A DNA stretch of 64,000 nt from NCBI GenBank assembly GCA_003693705.1, contig RBZT01000564.1:32322-96321 (forward strand). The letters are read 5' to 3'. The translations under genes were made by a program, and so were the position numbers. A model generated the notes under the pieces. It did no database searches. It was not told the origin of the DNA and saw only the letters and a program-made list of their open reading frames with translations. Origin of the DNA: Polymyxa betae. Lineage: Eukaryota > Endomyxa > Phytomyxea > Plasmodiophorida > Plasmodiophoridae. Positions 11,581 to 22,540 of this stretch are shown here, piece after piece (the first letter of the stretch is position 1; each line of letters starts with the position of its first letter).

Positions 11581-12744
11581 TCAAGCAGCAATAACGTCTT
11601 CTTCAGCCTTGGCTTTCTTTAACAAAGCAGAGTCGGTCACTTCTTCACGACCACGCTTCTTGTTGTGTTTGCCCTGACGGCTGCCGACCTTCTTATTAAA
11701 AGGCAAAGCAGCACGAGCAGCGGTTTCAGCATGGACCTTCGCCCAATATTTCTCGTGTTCTTCAGCAGCCAAGACGCTGGCCTCCAGAACGTTCTCTCCA
11801 ATTTTGACATTGCCTTCAGCGACTTTGTCAACGACTTGTTTGGCAACCTCAGCCGAGGCAAATCGGATCGTAGCGAACTTCGAATCGCCATAGAAGTCAA
11901 CATACTTGACCTGTCCCAATTCGGAGAAGATCGCTTTCAGATCATTCTTGGTCACTCCTTCAAGGTTGCCGGTGACACGGACAAGACGGCCAATCTCACG
12001 CTGGACATTGTCCTCTTTGGCAGGTTCATCAGGGGTGGCTGCGGCGCCACCAGTTGAACCCTTCTTGCCCTTTCGCAGAGTCTGGCTCCATTCCTTCCAT
12101 TCGGCCATGGTCAGAGCGTACATCGGCTTGGGCTTAGCCTCAGATTCCTTCTCGGCTTCAGCGGACATGCTCTCCTCAGCTTCAGTCTGCTTGTTCTCTT
12201 CAGCTTCAGTCGGCTTGTTGTCTTCAGCTTCAGGCGTAGCCTCAGTAGAGGGCTTCCTTGGGATGGCAGCAACCAACTTAGCGACAGCTTCTGGGGTCGT
12301 GAATTCGACGAAAGCGAATCCGCGGTGGCCACGTTCTGATTCGTTTTTGTGTTTTGGGATACGAACCAAGGTGACGTCCCCGAACTGTGAAAGGTAAGCC
12401 TTCAGCGACTCGATAGTGGCATCAGCTGGGATTCGGTTTAGATAGGCAGTGCAAGCCTTCACCTGGTCATTAGATACAGCAGTGTCGACGAAGGGAGTCA
12501 CACGGGAGATGGCGTCCCGGCTTTCGTTCAATTTGAGAAACTGGGATTCATTGGCGATGGCATCCGCTACAACATTGGCTTCGGTAGTGAGTGTTTTCAG
12601 ACGGTTGAAAGTCAGAAAGACGCTGACGGGAATGAAGCCATCGGTATGTTCTTTCAGCTTCTCCTGCATAAATTTGTCACGACGCAGGTTGGCATCGCTG
12701 AAATAGAATTCGATCTGGCGGGCGACCTTGGCAGCGTTGTCCAT
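11581..12744 (-). CDS. SSB: Lupus La-type RNA-binding protein
   Basis: Uninterrupted 387-residue frame from ATG 12744 to TGA 11581. Order: La motif (residues about 1-85: RQIEFYFSDANLRRDKFMQE, GFIPVSVFLTFNRLKTLT), RRM1 (about 105-180: RIPADATIESLKAYLSQFGD..RGFAFVEF), an acidic Glu/Ala-rich linker with tandem TEAEENK-like repeats, a second RRM-like/xRRM region (about 240-330: VRVTGNLEGVTKNDLKAIFS..QVKYVDF) and a basic nuclear tail (NKKVGSRQGKHNKKRGRE). La binds the 3' UUU-OH of RNA polymerase III transcripts and protects pre-tRNAs. The YFSDANL signature is intact. Unlike its neighbours, this gene has no intron. The 3' end converges with the F-BAR-like gene, 140 bp apart. Confidence 0.93.
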   Translation of the reverse strand: MDNAAKVARQIEFYFSDANLRRDKFMQEKLKEHTDGFIPVSVFLTFNRLKTLTTEANVVADAIANESQFLKLNESRDAISRVTPFVDTAVSNDQVKACTAYLNRIPADATIESLKAYLSQFGDVTLVRIPKHKNESERGHRGFAFVEFTTPEAVAKLVAAIPRKPSTEATPEAEDNKPTEAEENKQTEAEESMSAEAEKESEAKPKPMYALTMAEWKEWSQTLRKGKKGSTGGAAATPDEPAKEDNVQREIGRLVRVTGNLEGVTKNDLKAIFSELGQVKYVDFYGDSKFATIRFASAEVAKQVVDKVAEGNVKIGENVLEASVLAAEEHEKYWAKVHAETAARAALPFNKKVGSRQGKHNKKRGREEVTDSALLKKAKAEEDVIAA

Positions 12745-12885
12745 TTTTTCTACCAAATAGATTCTGATCGGACCTAGCCAATCAAGCAGAATCGAGGGCC
12801 AAAATACACAAGCTCCGAGATTAATTTTACGGAGTCCGCCACGGTGGTAATGAGAGAATTTTTTTCAAATTTTCCAGTTTTATTC

Positions 12886-13938
12886 TCATTTTTTATCGTC
12901 AATTCCAAAAAGCTCGCTTTTAAACTTGTGTAAGATCGATAACATTCTAAGTTTTCGCTCATAACATCTTCGCGATTCAGGGGACGTTTGTCGTGAAGTT
13001 TGTTTCTGACGATGCCGCTGGCGTCGTTTTCGTTCAGTCAACTGCTCGCGAGCTGCATCCATTTGTGAGAGAAGTTGTTCCATTTGTTTATAGGCTTTGA
13101 CGCTTGGCTCCTGAGAAAGCGATTTCATGAGGTTCGTAACAGAATCCGTGATCGTTTCGATCGAATCTTTCAGTATCGACCACAGTTGTTCTTGCTTCGA
13201 TGTATCGCCGGGTCCATTACATTGTGAACTTAGTGCATTCTGAACGCTAGCTGTCAGATTAAAAGTCTCTTTCGCCACGTTCGCCAAAAACGGGACTTTG
13301 TGATCCGAATATGCCGAGCGCAGCCGATCGGGAATTGTTTGTTTTCTCCTCTCTGCGTTCACTTTGTTTTTTTCAAGTGCGTTTGAATGATAGCTCTTCT
13401 TCGGCTGCGAATGTTTGTGCTTTACGCTTGTATTCTCCTCCTTCCTGCTTGAAGCTAGATGGCGCAATGCTTTGTTTTCTTTACATAAAAAGGCAAGCTC
13501 ATCTTTCGTTTGCTTTAGGCTTTTGGAAAGTTCGTTCCGTTCTGCTAGACTATCAGCAAGTTCTTTCCGAAGATCATTGCATTCGTTTTTGTACTGCTCT
13601 GACTTTCTCTCTACGTTGCTGTATTCAGCACTCATTGATTCTATTTTTTTCTGAAGAACCTCTTGTTCGACTCTATAAGTTTTAAGGTCCAATTCATACG
13701 ACGCTTTCATATCTTCAACTTCCTTCGTCGCAATCTGGTGTGCGTCAATTGATCTATCAAACGCTCGGTCACGTTCGCTTTCGAGCTGCTCCAAACGAGC
13801 CTGAAGCGTCCTCAGAGCGCATATCGCCACTACGAACACAACCATTCAGGAACCAGCTGCAATGGCACTCGCAATAGAACTACCTTTAGAGCTTCCATAG
13901 CGAGGGCTGGCCTCACCAGGCGTCAGCTGATTCCTCAT
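12886..13938 (-). CDS. Coiled-coil protein with possible N-terminal membrane anchor
   Basis: Minus-strand frame from ATG 13845 to TGA 12886 (319 residues) that begins with a hydrophobic stretch (VVFVVAICAL) and continues as a long Glu/Lys/Leu/Gln-rich coiled coil to about residue 130, then a basic linker, another helical region and an Arg-rich tail. In the same frame upstream, a 30-codon segment starting ATG 13938 (MRNQLTPGEASPRYGSSKGS) is separated from it by a single in-frame TGA at 13848-13846. That stop lies inside a 24-nt GT..AG stretch (13854-13831) whose removal would keep the frame and join the two hydrophobic halves into one helix. I do not recognise a family; a membrane- or centrosome-associated structural role is possible. 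The start site is therefore uncertain. Confidence 0.6.
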
Positions 13939-14438
13939 GCCTCGAGTTATCGACGGTACTCGAAATGATCATGCCGCCCATAGGCTAGTGCATGCATAGT
14001 AAACGAATGTTGTATTGCCTAATGAGGACCGTAATGGGATTGGGAAAGAGAGATCCAGAGACTACAGTAGCGCAAACGTTGAAAGAGTTCGATGGTGTAG
14101 TAATAATGAGAGGCGGCGCGGGCTCCTTCGTGGCTCACTGACCACTGACCAACTCCTTGATCACATTTCAAGATTTGCTCTTCATCTCAATCGACAAAGA
14201 GCTCTGCAGCTACGACGGTGTCGTCCCACTTCCGTCTCCGCGCGATAGGCGATAGAGTTCGATCGAATCAAATTCGTCGTCCATCATGGAGAGTCCCCAG
14301 CCTGGCCAGACGTTCTTTCGCGGGAAAATGGTTCTGATCAATTGCAATATGGTTGCCTCGAATTAAACGCTGTAGAGCAAAGTGCTTCGTCTGTCGATTC
14401 GCGATCTGCCCAGCTTCGCTGCGAAATCGCCTGCCACT
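13939..14438. other. Spacer between divergent coiled-coil genes
   Basis: About 500 bp between the start of the minus-strand coiled-coil gene and ATG 14439 of the next gene. Two overlapping short frames (14,015-14,248 plus; 14,268-14,528 minus) have no recognisable content. It probably contains a bidirectional promoter and 5' exons or UTRs. Confidence 0.35.
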
Positions 14439-16401
14439 ATGTCCATCCTGAGAGTAACTCCAAAGCATTCCACCGCGACACAACAAACTATCGAATATGT
14501 GAAAGGGCTGCTTTTGCATTCGTCGCAAGCGCTAACTCAGAACCAACAAGTTATCAAGTCGGCAACAAACTATTCCTACTTCTCTATGCTTTCATTAAAT
14601 ATCGCCGATAGAGGCTTGCTGTCGGAGAGGAATCGTCTACAAAAAGAAAGGGATGGCAGACCAACTGTTGAAGAGTTCCAGTTTTTACAAGAACAGTTGG
14701 ATGCTCAACGTCAGCTGTCTCGCATGGATCGGGTTCAGATAAAGCAACTCCAGGCCCTTTCAGGTGCCCTGCATAGAATGCATCCTTGCCGATGTTTAAC
14801 GATGTAACATTTAGAACAACAAGATCATGCACTATCGCAAGCTGAATTACGCTTCCATGAAGTCAACCAGACAAAACATGAACTGTCAAATAAAGTTCGG
14901 TGTCTGAGCATTGCTCAGTCCGAGCATAATGTCAAATTAACGGTTGGTTCAAACATAAACAGTGTTGTTTCAATTCTGATCTTTTCAAAGGCTTTAGAGA
15001 AACAAATACAGTTGTCGAAAGAGGAGATAATGAGGCTGAACGAAGAGCTAAGGAGTAAAGCAGACGATTTACAAAACTGCCACAACAAGGTAGGCTGCAA
15101 TCTGCACAATCAGCAGACATGCTGACATTGATTTCTGCAGTTGCAAGTGTCGGTTGCTGCGCAAAACGAACTGAAAAATAAGGTCCTTTCTTCATTGTCG
15201 GCGAATGTCCTCCAAGAGGATACCGAGGAGATTGGTACTCTGACCGATGAACGGGGAAGGGATCTAAATGGTGAATCTAGATTGTGCATCGTTGCTGAAG
15301 TCGCTCTATGTTCATGCATCCAACAATGAAGAGGACGCCCCCGGTTCAAACCTGCCTAGCTGCGAGGAGATGGCCGAGAAAATACGAGTTGCTTTGAACC
15401 ATTATCAAGAAATGGTAACGCAATTCAATAACGTGTGACTTAATCAACAATTTGATTTCGCATTTCTTACAGCGGAACTGCTCGGTTAAATCGTTCCAAA
15501 GTTGTATTAAAAGGTTGTGTTCACATATTCCAAATGATCTTACTGAAGACCGAGACGACACTACAGCATTAGTTGGCGCTCTAGAGAACTATCTGGTTGA
15601 TGTGAAAGTATTCACCACGCGACTGCATTCTCAATGTTTATGGCTAAGGTTTCTTATTTTAGAAACAGAAGATATCTGCGAAATCTCTGAGGTGTTTAGA
15701 AGAAGAATGCTGTCAGCTCCGTCTCCAGGTTCTGATTTTGTCGGTAGTCCATGAGCGGTTATTGATCTGTTGGATATTAGGTAGAATCTGATAAGAACAA
15801 ATTGAAAGAATTCACAGCCAACCTCAAATCATCGGAACAGCTGGTGGCGTCTCTACAAAGAGAGGTTTGTCATGAACTCGATTACTGAGCTGTCAGTAAT
15901 TAGTCTCTAGCTGAGGATAACCCAATCAGAGCGTCTTGCAAACCTTGCTGAACTAGAGAAGCTGCGCTCTCGTTGCGCTTCTTTACAGCTCGAAGTATTG
16001 ATATGCTTAGTTGCTTTTTCAAATACCTAAAGTCGTTTACATCAGTTGGAAAAATCACCAACTTTTGCCGGTGAAGAAAAATGCCATGAATGTCTTTCTA
16101 GAAAAGAGACTTTCAGTTCTCTGGAAAAGCAACTGTATTTATTATCACAAGAATTCACAAGTCTCCAAGTAAAATAACAAAACTCGTTTCACAACAGAAT
16201 TAACGTTCACGTGCTCAGAGGGAAATGGTGGAGATGCGGTCAAAATCTTCTGACCATGTCTCAGTGATAAAGGAAAAAGATGTATGCATTAAAAGGCTTC
16301 AGGAAGAAATCAGATTGCTATCGGCTGCGGGGCTCCAGAAAAGATCCGAGGCTCAAAAAGAAAACTTGTTAAACAATCGCATACCTTTATCACGTATATA
16401 A
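14439..16401 (+). CDS. Multi-exon coiled-coil protein
   Basis: From ATG 14439 (MSILRVTPKHSTATQQTIEY) to TAA 16401, a chain of exons each encodes heptad-like helix: ERNRLQKERDGRPTVEEFQF, LEEQLDAQRQLSR region, EKQIQLSKEEIMRLNEELRS (about 14,998 on), LQVSVAAQNELKNKVLSSLS (15,141 on), CIKRLCSHIPNDLTEDRDDT, VESDKNKLKEFTANLKSSEQ (15,780 on) and IKEKDVCIKRLQEEIRLLSA near the end. Roughly nine introns of about 45-60 bp separate them. The product, about 500 residues, is almost entirely coiled coil with no catalytic motif. Such proteins in ciliated cells are often centrosomal, basal-body or tethering factors, but nothing specific supports one choice. Exon borders are approximate. It converges with the SUV3 gene 470 bp downstream. 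Confidence 0.6.
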
Positions 16402-16870
16402 ATAACATTCTGATTACACAAACGCCATTACTTTCAATAAAGCCCTAGCAGCAGCATATCATCGTTTAATTGGGATTGGATAAAACCGAAAATCCCATAA
16501 CCAATAGCGAACATCAACAGCTTCTGAATGCTGGCTAGAAAAAATTCACTTTATACATCAGTTGGATGGAAACTTTCGGATTTTATGTCTCTGAGCTCTA
16601 TATTGGCTCTCGTCATATCATCAGAAAGACTCATGTTTTTAATATCTGGTCAGACCGAAGAGACCAGTGTGAACTGGCCGTCATGGATCACACAGGATTG
16701 GACGGCATAAAAGTGTCTATGACGCGATCCGGTTCGCTGAGTTTCACGGGATCAAGTGAAGAGCCCACTGAAGAGTCACCTGTCGAATTTGGACGCCACA
16801 AACTTAAGGGAAGGAGCAAAGATTCTTGGGAGAGACCCATATACAGGTTGTTGAGTCAATGGGGCACGTT
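16402..16870. other. Spacer between convergent genes
   Basis: About 470 bp between the coiled-coil gene and the SUV3 3' end. A 108-codon plus-strand frame (16,566-16,892) overlaps the SUV3 stop and has no recognisable family; I treat it as chance. No RNA gene or repeat was recognised. Confidence 0.35.
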
Positions 16871-19180
16871 TTATATGGGAGGTTTTCTATGAAATCGCCT
16901 ATCGCCAATAGTTTCTAGCCCGTTGTTTATGAGCCCGGTTAGGCGGTCGCGGATCGCTTGCGCTCGCTTGAAATCGTGGAACTCTTTTGGAAACCTGTTG
17001 CCCAGCCAGATATAAATATCCGTCAGAGAGCTCAATAGTTCACTAGAATCATGGTCAACAATCCCCAAGGCATCATGTCATACTGCATACAGATTAGAAA
17101 GCGAGAGATGATCCCGGCGGGTTCCATCAAGCACAGCTTCTGCTCTAGAATGGAAAAGTAAACCGGAGCGATGCGTCTCACAAAAATCTTTCGCCAGAGC
17201 CATCAGATGCCTCATTTCTTGGCGGCATCGCACAGAAACCGGCGCCATCGAGAAGGTATGTCGTTGCGATAACGTTAATGGCAATCTAAAAACCAGTCTT
17301 ATTAAGCTGTTGTATTGAAAGGTGTGTTTACCCTTGAAGCGCCTCAGCAATGAATGCTTGATCATCTATGACGTCCGACATGAAATATAGCCCATCCAAT
17401 GTCGAATGGCGCTGGAATTGTCGCAGAACTTGAAAAACATTATGCCGATTTTGCTGGTTAAGACGCATTCATGTTACCTTCGTGATATTGCATGTAAGGT
17501 TTCGCATCACAGAACCTCTGAATGGCGTCAAACTCTGGGGAAAGACTCGCTTGATAGATCGGGTCGGGCTTTAGCAGCAGTGCCTGTTTGAGATATTCGG
17601 CATCGAATCGTGGCCTATTGCTTGCCATTAAGCAAGTCACAGCACCATGCGGATATTGCGAGTTAAATCGGCCCGCTCGGCCGCCGATCTGCAGAATCTC
17701 GCTGCGAGTTAATCGCCTGACCTCCTTCCCGTCGAATTTCTGCAGACTTTCGTTAGCTGTCGCCGTCCGTTGCATTTTGCTGACCTTAATCGTACTGAAG
17801 ATCACTCGTTTGATACTGAGATTTAGCCCCATTCCAATCGCATCGCTGGCTATCAAAATATCATACCCTGAATCAGGATCATTGAACAGCGCTGCCTGCG
17901 ACTGTCTGGTAGCCGGTGGCAGATTCCCGTAAATCACACACACTTTCCGCCCCGTCATTCGCTCAACTTGCGCCTTCTGAACATCTCGTCAATTAAAAAC
18001 TCAATAAAGTCCCTAACTCCTACCAAGCTGAGAATATCGTTTCTTGAGAAGGCTATCAGACAATCGCCGGGCGATAGTTCTTTCAGAGATCGAATCGGCG
18101 TGACAAAGCGCAGCTCGCCTGAAACGGAGGTCTTAGCTAAACCCGATATGGCTCGCCCATCGAACCTAATCGCTCGTGCTTCACAACCGACAACGAATCA
18201 TTATTCACATCGCAGATCTCTTCGATCAGCTCGATCGCCGATTCGTCGCCGCATAAGTACACCTTTCCAAAAATGAGTCCCATAGCACGCATGACGAGAA
18301 TGCAGACCGTTTGGGCTGGTACGCCCAGTAGCGCTCGGGTCCAAGCGTGGCCACGATTCAAGTCGCCGATCATCTGGATCTCGTCGATGACGGCGCAGTC
18401 GATGGGTTGAGCGACGTTCGTCATCTCCACCGTTGATGAGCGGTGCTGGGCGCCGTCGACCTCTATGATTTCCTGGCCGGTTACCAAGTCGCATGCGACC
18501 CTATTGTGATTGAGGCGGGCGTGCACCTCCCAGGCTAACAGACGAAGTGGACCGGCATAAGAGCCGGATGTCGACGCCTCCAATTGCTTCAAAGCCTGAT
18601 GGAAATAATAAATATAGAAATCCCGTTCAAAAAGGAGTTATTGTACATTGTGGGTTTTGCCTGAATTCGTAGGGCCACAACGCAGGATGATATCCCGTTT
18701 CATGGAGCGGGCTAACGGATACCATTGCGAAGGCGATCGAAGGTCGGTCAGGTCGAGGACGTCCTGATCTTTGCCAAACTGTTTCGCGAAGCTGATGAAG
18801 GCCGACACCACCGCCGCTTCGTCATCGAAGTCGAGGTCGCGGCCGCAGCAGAAGAGCTGGGTGAGATGGCGGAAAGCGCGCCGATTTAGGTGCAGCTGCT
18901 GGCGGACCAGCTGACGAACCTGCTGTGAACGCAGCAGATAATGAATGTCGTCCAGATTCGGTCTGGCTGATGAAAGCGCCCTCTTGAAATGCATGCTGGA
19001 GACGAGGTGACCGTCGTCACTCTACAAGTTTCGTTACAGGGCCTGGACTGGAAGCGATTATACCAGCCGCACTAGACCGCGTGAAACACGGTTTGCTCAG
19101 TCGCAATTTCCAAACCGACTGAGCCGAACCAGGTTTCGTCGCCTGCTCCAGTTTAGCCCGATATTCGGACGACTGATCAT
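16871..19180 (-). CDS. SUPV3L1: SUV3-type mitochondrial ATP-dependent RNA helicase
   Basis: Minus-strand multi-exon DExH helicase. Walker [12 protein letters not shown], then [33 protein letters not shown], motif [28 protein letters not shown], then [44 protein letters not shown], motif [11 protein letters not shown] and the C-terminal YIWLGNRFP segment before TAA 16871. SUV3 unwinds RNA for the mitochondrial degradosome and RNA surveillance. Introns: 18,646-18,596 (51 bp), 18,322-18,263 (60 bp, a multiple of three that reads through as extra residues if unspliced), and several more down to 17,070. A possible first exon, 19,180-19,130, would add [17 protein letters not shown], a good mitochondrial presequence; otherwise the start is ATG 18994. 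Confidence 0.9.
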
Positions 19181-19289
19181 GAGTGTTCCAGAAACCCTAT
19201 CCAGTGTTCCAGCAACACTATCTCCAGTGGACGCGGCGTCAAAGTCAAAATTGATTGCTTTTTATTTAAGATGGAGTGTTTTTTCAGAA

Positions 19290-22200
19290 TCATTGTGTGA
19301 GAGAGTTGTCGTCGACAAAGGCCTGGTTGTCGTCTGCGACAGTCTCGTCGTTGACGGCTTCAACCGCGATGTCGGTGGAGGCGTCGGCAGCCATGTCGTT
19401 GGGGACGTCAGCAGCCATGTCGTCGGCGGCGTCAGCAGCCATATCACTGGCGGCTTCGGCAGCCGTGTCGTTGGGGACGTCAGCAGCCATATCACTGGCG
19501 GCTTCGGCAGCCATGTCGTTGGGGGCGTCAGCAGCCATATCACTGGCTGCTTCAGCAGCCATGTCGTTGGCAGCCTCGGCAGCGCTGTCATTGAAGGCTT
19601 CGGCAAGAATGTCGTTGGCGGCGTCGGCTTCGATCCGCGATTGGCCCTGATACTCGGGAACTGGCAGCTGCTCGGCCAGGCTGGGAATGGGAGCTTCACC
19701 AAGGTGTTCGGTCGAGAGTTGTTCAGTCTTGCTGGGCACAGGCGCTTCTCCAATATGCTCCAAGATCGGCTGGGTGTCATCGTCGGCGTACAACGAATGA
19801 TGATAGGCGGTTATTGAAGGTAGATAGCCAGCAATGGCGTCGAACCACGATGACTGCTCAGGAGCGGTTTGTATGAGGACAGTCTGCTTGGAATCCGAGC
19901 TGGTTGGCGAAACTTGAGGCCGATGTCCTGCTGCTTTTAGAGAAGCATTTACTGGAGCTCCAGCCTCCATGATTGAAGGTCGTTCAGGTTCATATCGTGC
20001 CATCTCGTGCTTCTCTTCAAAGCTGGATCCCGCGTTGTTCACCTTTCTTTCGTTAAGCTCGCGGTTTGTCTTGTCGTCCTTAAAAGCTGCTTTCGATTTC
20101 TTTTTGTGAGAATTGCGCTTGCCTTCGTTAGACTTAGCGTTCACCTTGCCTTCTTTCATCTTGCTTTCTTTTGAGTCCGTGTGCGCCTTCTCTTCGGGAA
20201 GAACAATGTTCTGAAGGGGCTTTTCGCTTGAGTTCCCTGTCTCATAAGCTTCTGAGGACATGATTTTCACATCAGGCTTTTCGAAATGCTGCATGATCAG
20301 CATAGAGTTCTTCATGGTCAGCATTGCGTCATCACCAGGATTTACACTGTCAGTGACGTTCTGACCCTGAAGCTGGTTGAGTTCCGTCCAAGGCTGAGCG
20401 TCCTCTGTGATTTTAGAGGGGACTTTATCCTCTGAACTGGTGTAGTTTTCTGGAGAGTTTTCTGGAGACAGCAATGAGGGTATCGGAGCGCCAAACAATA
20501 TCTCATCGTCTTCTGGATGGTTAAGAAGCGTCTTTTTGCCGTCTTCTGTCTTTGGTGACTTGACTTCTTCAGAAGGTATTCTGCTCGACGCCTTTTTTTC
20601 AGAAGATTCTGCAGTATAGTCTTGGCTTGACTTCGATATATTTCCAGGTTTGTCCAGAGAGCTGTTGAAGGTTTTGTCAAGCTGGTCATCTGTGGCGTTC
20701 GACGCATTCCAGAGCATTGCGATGTTCTTGAAGTCAGGCTTCTTAATAGATATCTTATCGTTGACCATGTTCTTGGTTGGCTTTGAATTTTGCTCTAGGG
20801 AACTTTTGCCGGTCGAAGCAGTCCTGTTATTGGTCCCAGAGAGCGGTACCGATTGATTTAACGGCAAGGAAGTGTTCGCAACTGCTTGGCGAGGAGTCTC
20901 GCTCAATACAGTGCTATTAGTTGCTTGCAGTTGAGTTGCGTTATTAGGAATCGGCCGTGGAGTTTCCAGAGGAGCTGAAGTTGCTAAGTTATTGTTAGCT
21001 ATTGGCAACTGGGAAATATTTGCAGTCGCAGGACGAGCGATCGTCGAAGAATCTAAGGCCGATGCGTTACTCATGGGCGTCAGAGTTTGGGACGCATTAG
21101 CAACAACTGGACGTGAAGCTGCAGATTGCGCTGTGGCCGATACGTTGCCTGCAGATGAAATTGTCGCCGATATGTTGCCTGCAGATGGAGCTGTGGCCGA
21201 TATGTTGCCTGCAGATGGAGCTGTCGCCGTTTTGTTGCCTGCAGATGGAGCTGTCGCCGTTTTGTTGCCTGCAGATGGAGCTGTGGCCGTTATGTTACCT
21301 GAAGATGGAGCTGTCCCCGAAACGTTGCTGCTAATTGCTTGCAATTGAGGAGCATAACTAGGTGTTGGCCGAGGGATCTCCACCGGGACCATAGTTGATA
21401 CGGTATTGCTCAACGTTGGTGCTTGAGTGGCATTTACAGCGATTGGGCGAGAAGATGGAGCCACAGATGATACGTTATTGTTCGATATTGGCATCCATTG
21501 AGGAGTTGCCGAGTTAACGGCATTGCTGAAATTCACCCGAGGAACTGCCACTGATGCTGAACCATTCGTCGCGTTAGCAGTCTTGTTGGCGTTCACGGGA
21601 GAAGAGGCAATTGACGAACTAGCATTGCTGTGAGGTAGCATGGTGATATCTAAAGAAATGGTTAGTATCAATATCGTTATTGCAATCTGATGAGCCTTAC
21701 TGCTGTTGTCATTCTTGCCACCTGAAAGGATTTTTTTGGCCAATTCTCTGTCTTCAGGATTATTGCTACTCTCCATTCTTTTCAGTAGCTCATCGCGGTC
21801 GTGAGGTCCAAGTTGGTTTATCGCTTGTAAACGCTGACCGTTTTTGTCGCCACCTTGCTCGTTATGCTTCATGATTACAGCCGCCAGATTTCGGTCTGCG
21901 CTGTTGTTGCTCTTTTGCATGGCCGCAAGGATTTGAGGTTGTTTATCTTCCGGTATTGATTTGATCAGGTTTAGCTTTTCGTTCATATGGCGAACGAGCG
22001 CACGATCTGATCCAGAAATCATATTGCAGACATACCTGTCCAATGCTGATTCGCTTGTGGACATTGCTATTAGAGTCTGGGCTCTTTGCTTTGGTGTCAT
22101 CGAGTTCAGTAACTCCAGTGTTTTCTTCATATGCTCGTTGACCTGAGATTGCTCTGAATCCGATAGCTTTATAGGAGCTGGTGTTGGCGTCGTTGTCGAA

Positions 22201-22322
22201 TTTGTCCTGTTCTGAAAGGCAGGTTTCGGATTGACGACAACATTAAGTTCTGTGACACCGGCTTCACATATGGCGATAATTAATATCAGCAGTGACAATG
22301 TTATCTTGCCAATGCCGGTCAT
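19290..22322 (-). CDS. Secreted or surface mucin-like repeat protein
   Basis: Two exons (22322-21701 and 21649-19290, 51-bp intron) encode about 993 residues. ATG 22322 starts a classical signal peptide (GKITLSLLILIIAICEAG). Next comes a helical, polar domain of about 160 residues with SADRNLAA / NPEDRELA type repeats, then a Ser/Thr/Ala/Asn-rich region full of N-x-S/T sites, including six to seven tandem units of about 10 residues (consensus APSAGNxTAT; DNA 21,130-21,320). A charged Lys/Glu middle follows, then a C-terminal array of (A/D)xNDMAAEAASDMAA units (DNA 19,360-19,640). No GPI signal or membrane helix is evident at the end (..FVDDNSLTQ). It looks like a glycosylated wall, adhesion or matrix protein. 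No known family is recognised. Confidence 0.7.
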   Translation of the reverse strand: MTGIGKITLSLLILIIAICEAGVTELNVVVNPKPAFQNRTNSTTTPTPAPIKLSDSEQSQVNEHMKKTLELLNSMTPKQRAQTLIAMSTSESALDRYVCNMISGSDRALVRHMNEKLNLIKSIPEDKQPQILAAMQKSNNSADRNLAAVIMKHNEQGGDKNGQRLQAINQLGPHDRDELLKRMESSNNPEDRELAKKILSGGKNDNSSKAHQIAITILILTISLDITMLPHSNASSSIASSPVNANKTANATNGSASVAVPRVNFSNAVNSATPQWMPISNNNVSSVAPSSRPIAVNATQAPTLSNTVSTMVPVEIPRPTPSYAPQLQAISSNVSGTAPSSGNITATAPSAGNKTATAPSAGNKTATAPSAGNISATAPSAGNISATISSAGNVSATAQSAASRPVVANASQTLTPMSNASALDSSTIARPATANISQLPIANNNLATSAPLETPRPIPNNATQLQATNSTVLSETPRQAVANTSLPLNQSVPLSGTNNRTASTGKSSLEQNSKPTKNMVNDKISIKKPDFKNIAMLWNASNATDDQLDKTFNSSLDKPGNISKSSQDYTAESSEKKASSRIPSEEVKSPKTEDGKKTLLNHPEDDEILFGAPIPSLLSPENSPENYTSSEDKVPSKITEDAQPWTELNQLQGQNVTDSVNPGDDAMLTMKNSMLIMQHFEKPDVKIMSSEAYETGNSSEKPLQNIVLPEEKAHTDSKESKMKEGKVNAKSNEGKRNSHKKKSKAAFKDDKTNRELNERKVNNAGSSFEEKHEMARYEPERPSIMEAGAPVNASLKAAGHRPQVSPTSSDSKQTVLIQTAPEQSSWFDAIAGYLPSITAYHHSLYADDDTQPILEHIGEAPVPSKTEQLSTEHLGEAPIPSLAEQLPVPEYQGQSRIEADAANDILAEAFNDSAAEAANDMAAEAASDMAADAPNDMAAEAASDMAADVPNDTAAEAASDMAADAADDMAADVPNDMAADASTDIAVEAVNDETVADDNQAFVDDNSLTQ
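19360..19640 (-). repeat. Coding tandem repeat, Asp-Met-Ala-Ala units
   Basis: Degenerate 24- and 48-bp tandem units (forward strand: gtcgttggggacgtcagcag and close variants) encode alternating NDMAAEA and SDMAADx peptides in the C-terminus of the secreted repeat protein. Unit number is prone to change by slippage. Confidence 0.8.
21130..21320 (-). repeat. Coding tandem repeat, 30-bp units
   Basis: Six near-identical 30-bp units (forward: gttgcctgcagatggagctg with variable remainder) encode APSAGNxTAT-like peptides, each with an N-glycosylation sequon. Adjacent units are nearly identical in DNA, indicating recent expansion. Confidence 0.85.
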
Positions 22323-22540
22323 GGTTCGATCGTTTATACCGAGGAACGAAATTAATGTTAATATTACTTCGCGGTGGTTCGGGATCAAACTTGAAATAAT
22401 GTAATAGCTTACCTGATGATGAGTTGGCGTTGATTCACATATAGACATTGACTCATCAAACAACGACCAGCTTAAATATTTTTTAGAAAAAATATATCTG
22501 TTGATCTACAGTTTTTTACCAGTTTTATTATTACTTCTCT

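Noticed and set aside
20342-21348. Frames on both strands within the repeat-rich surface protein
   Set aside because: Tandem repeats keep several frames open; only the frame with signal peptide and N-x-S/T sites makes sense.
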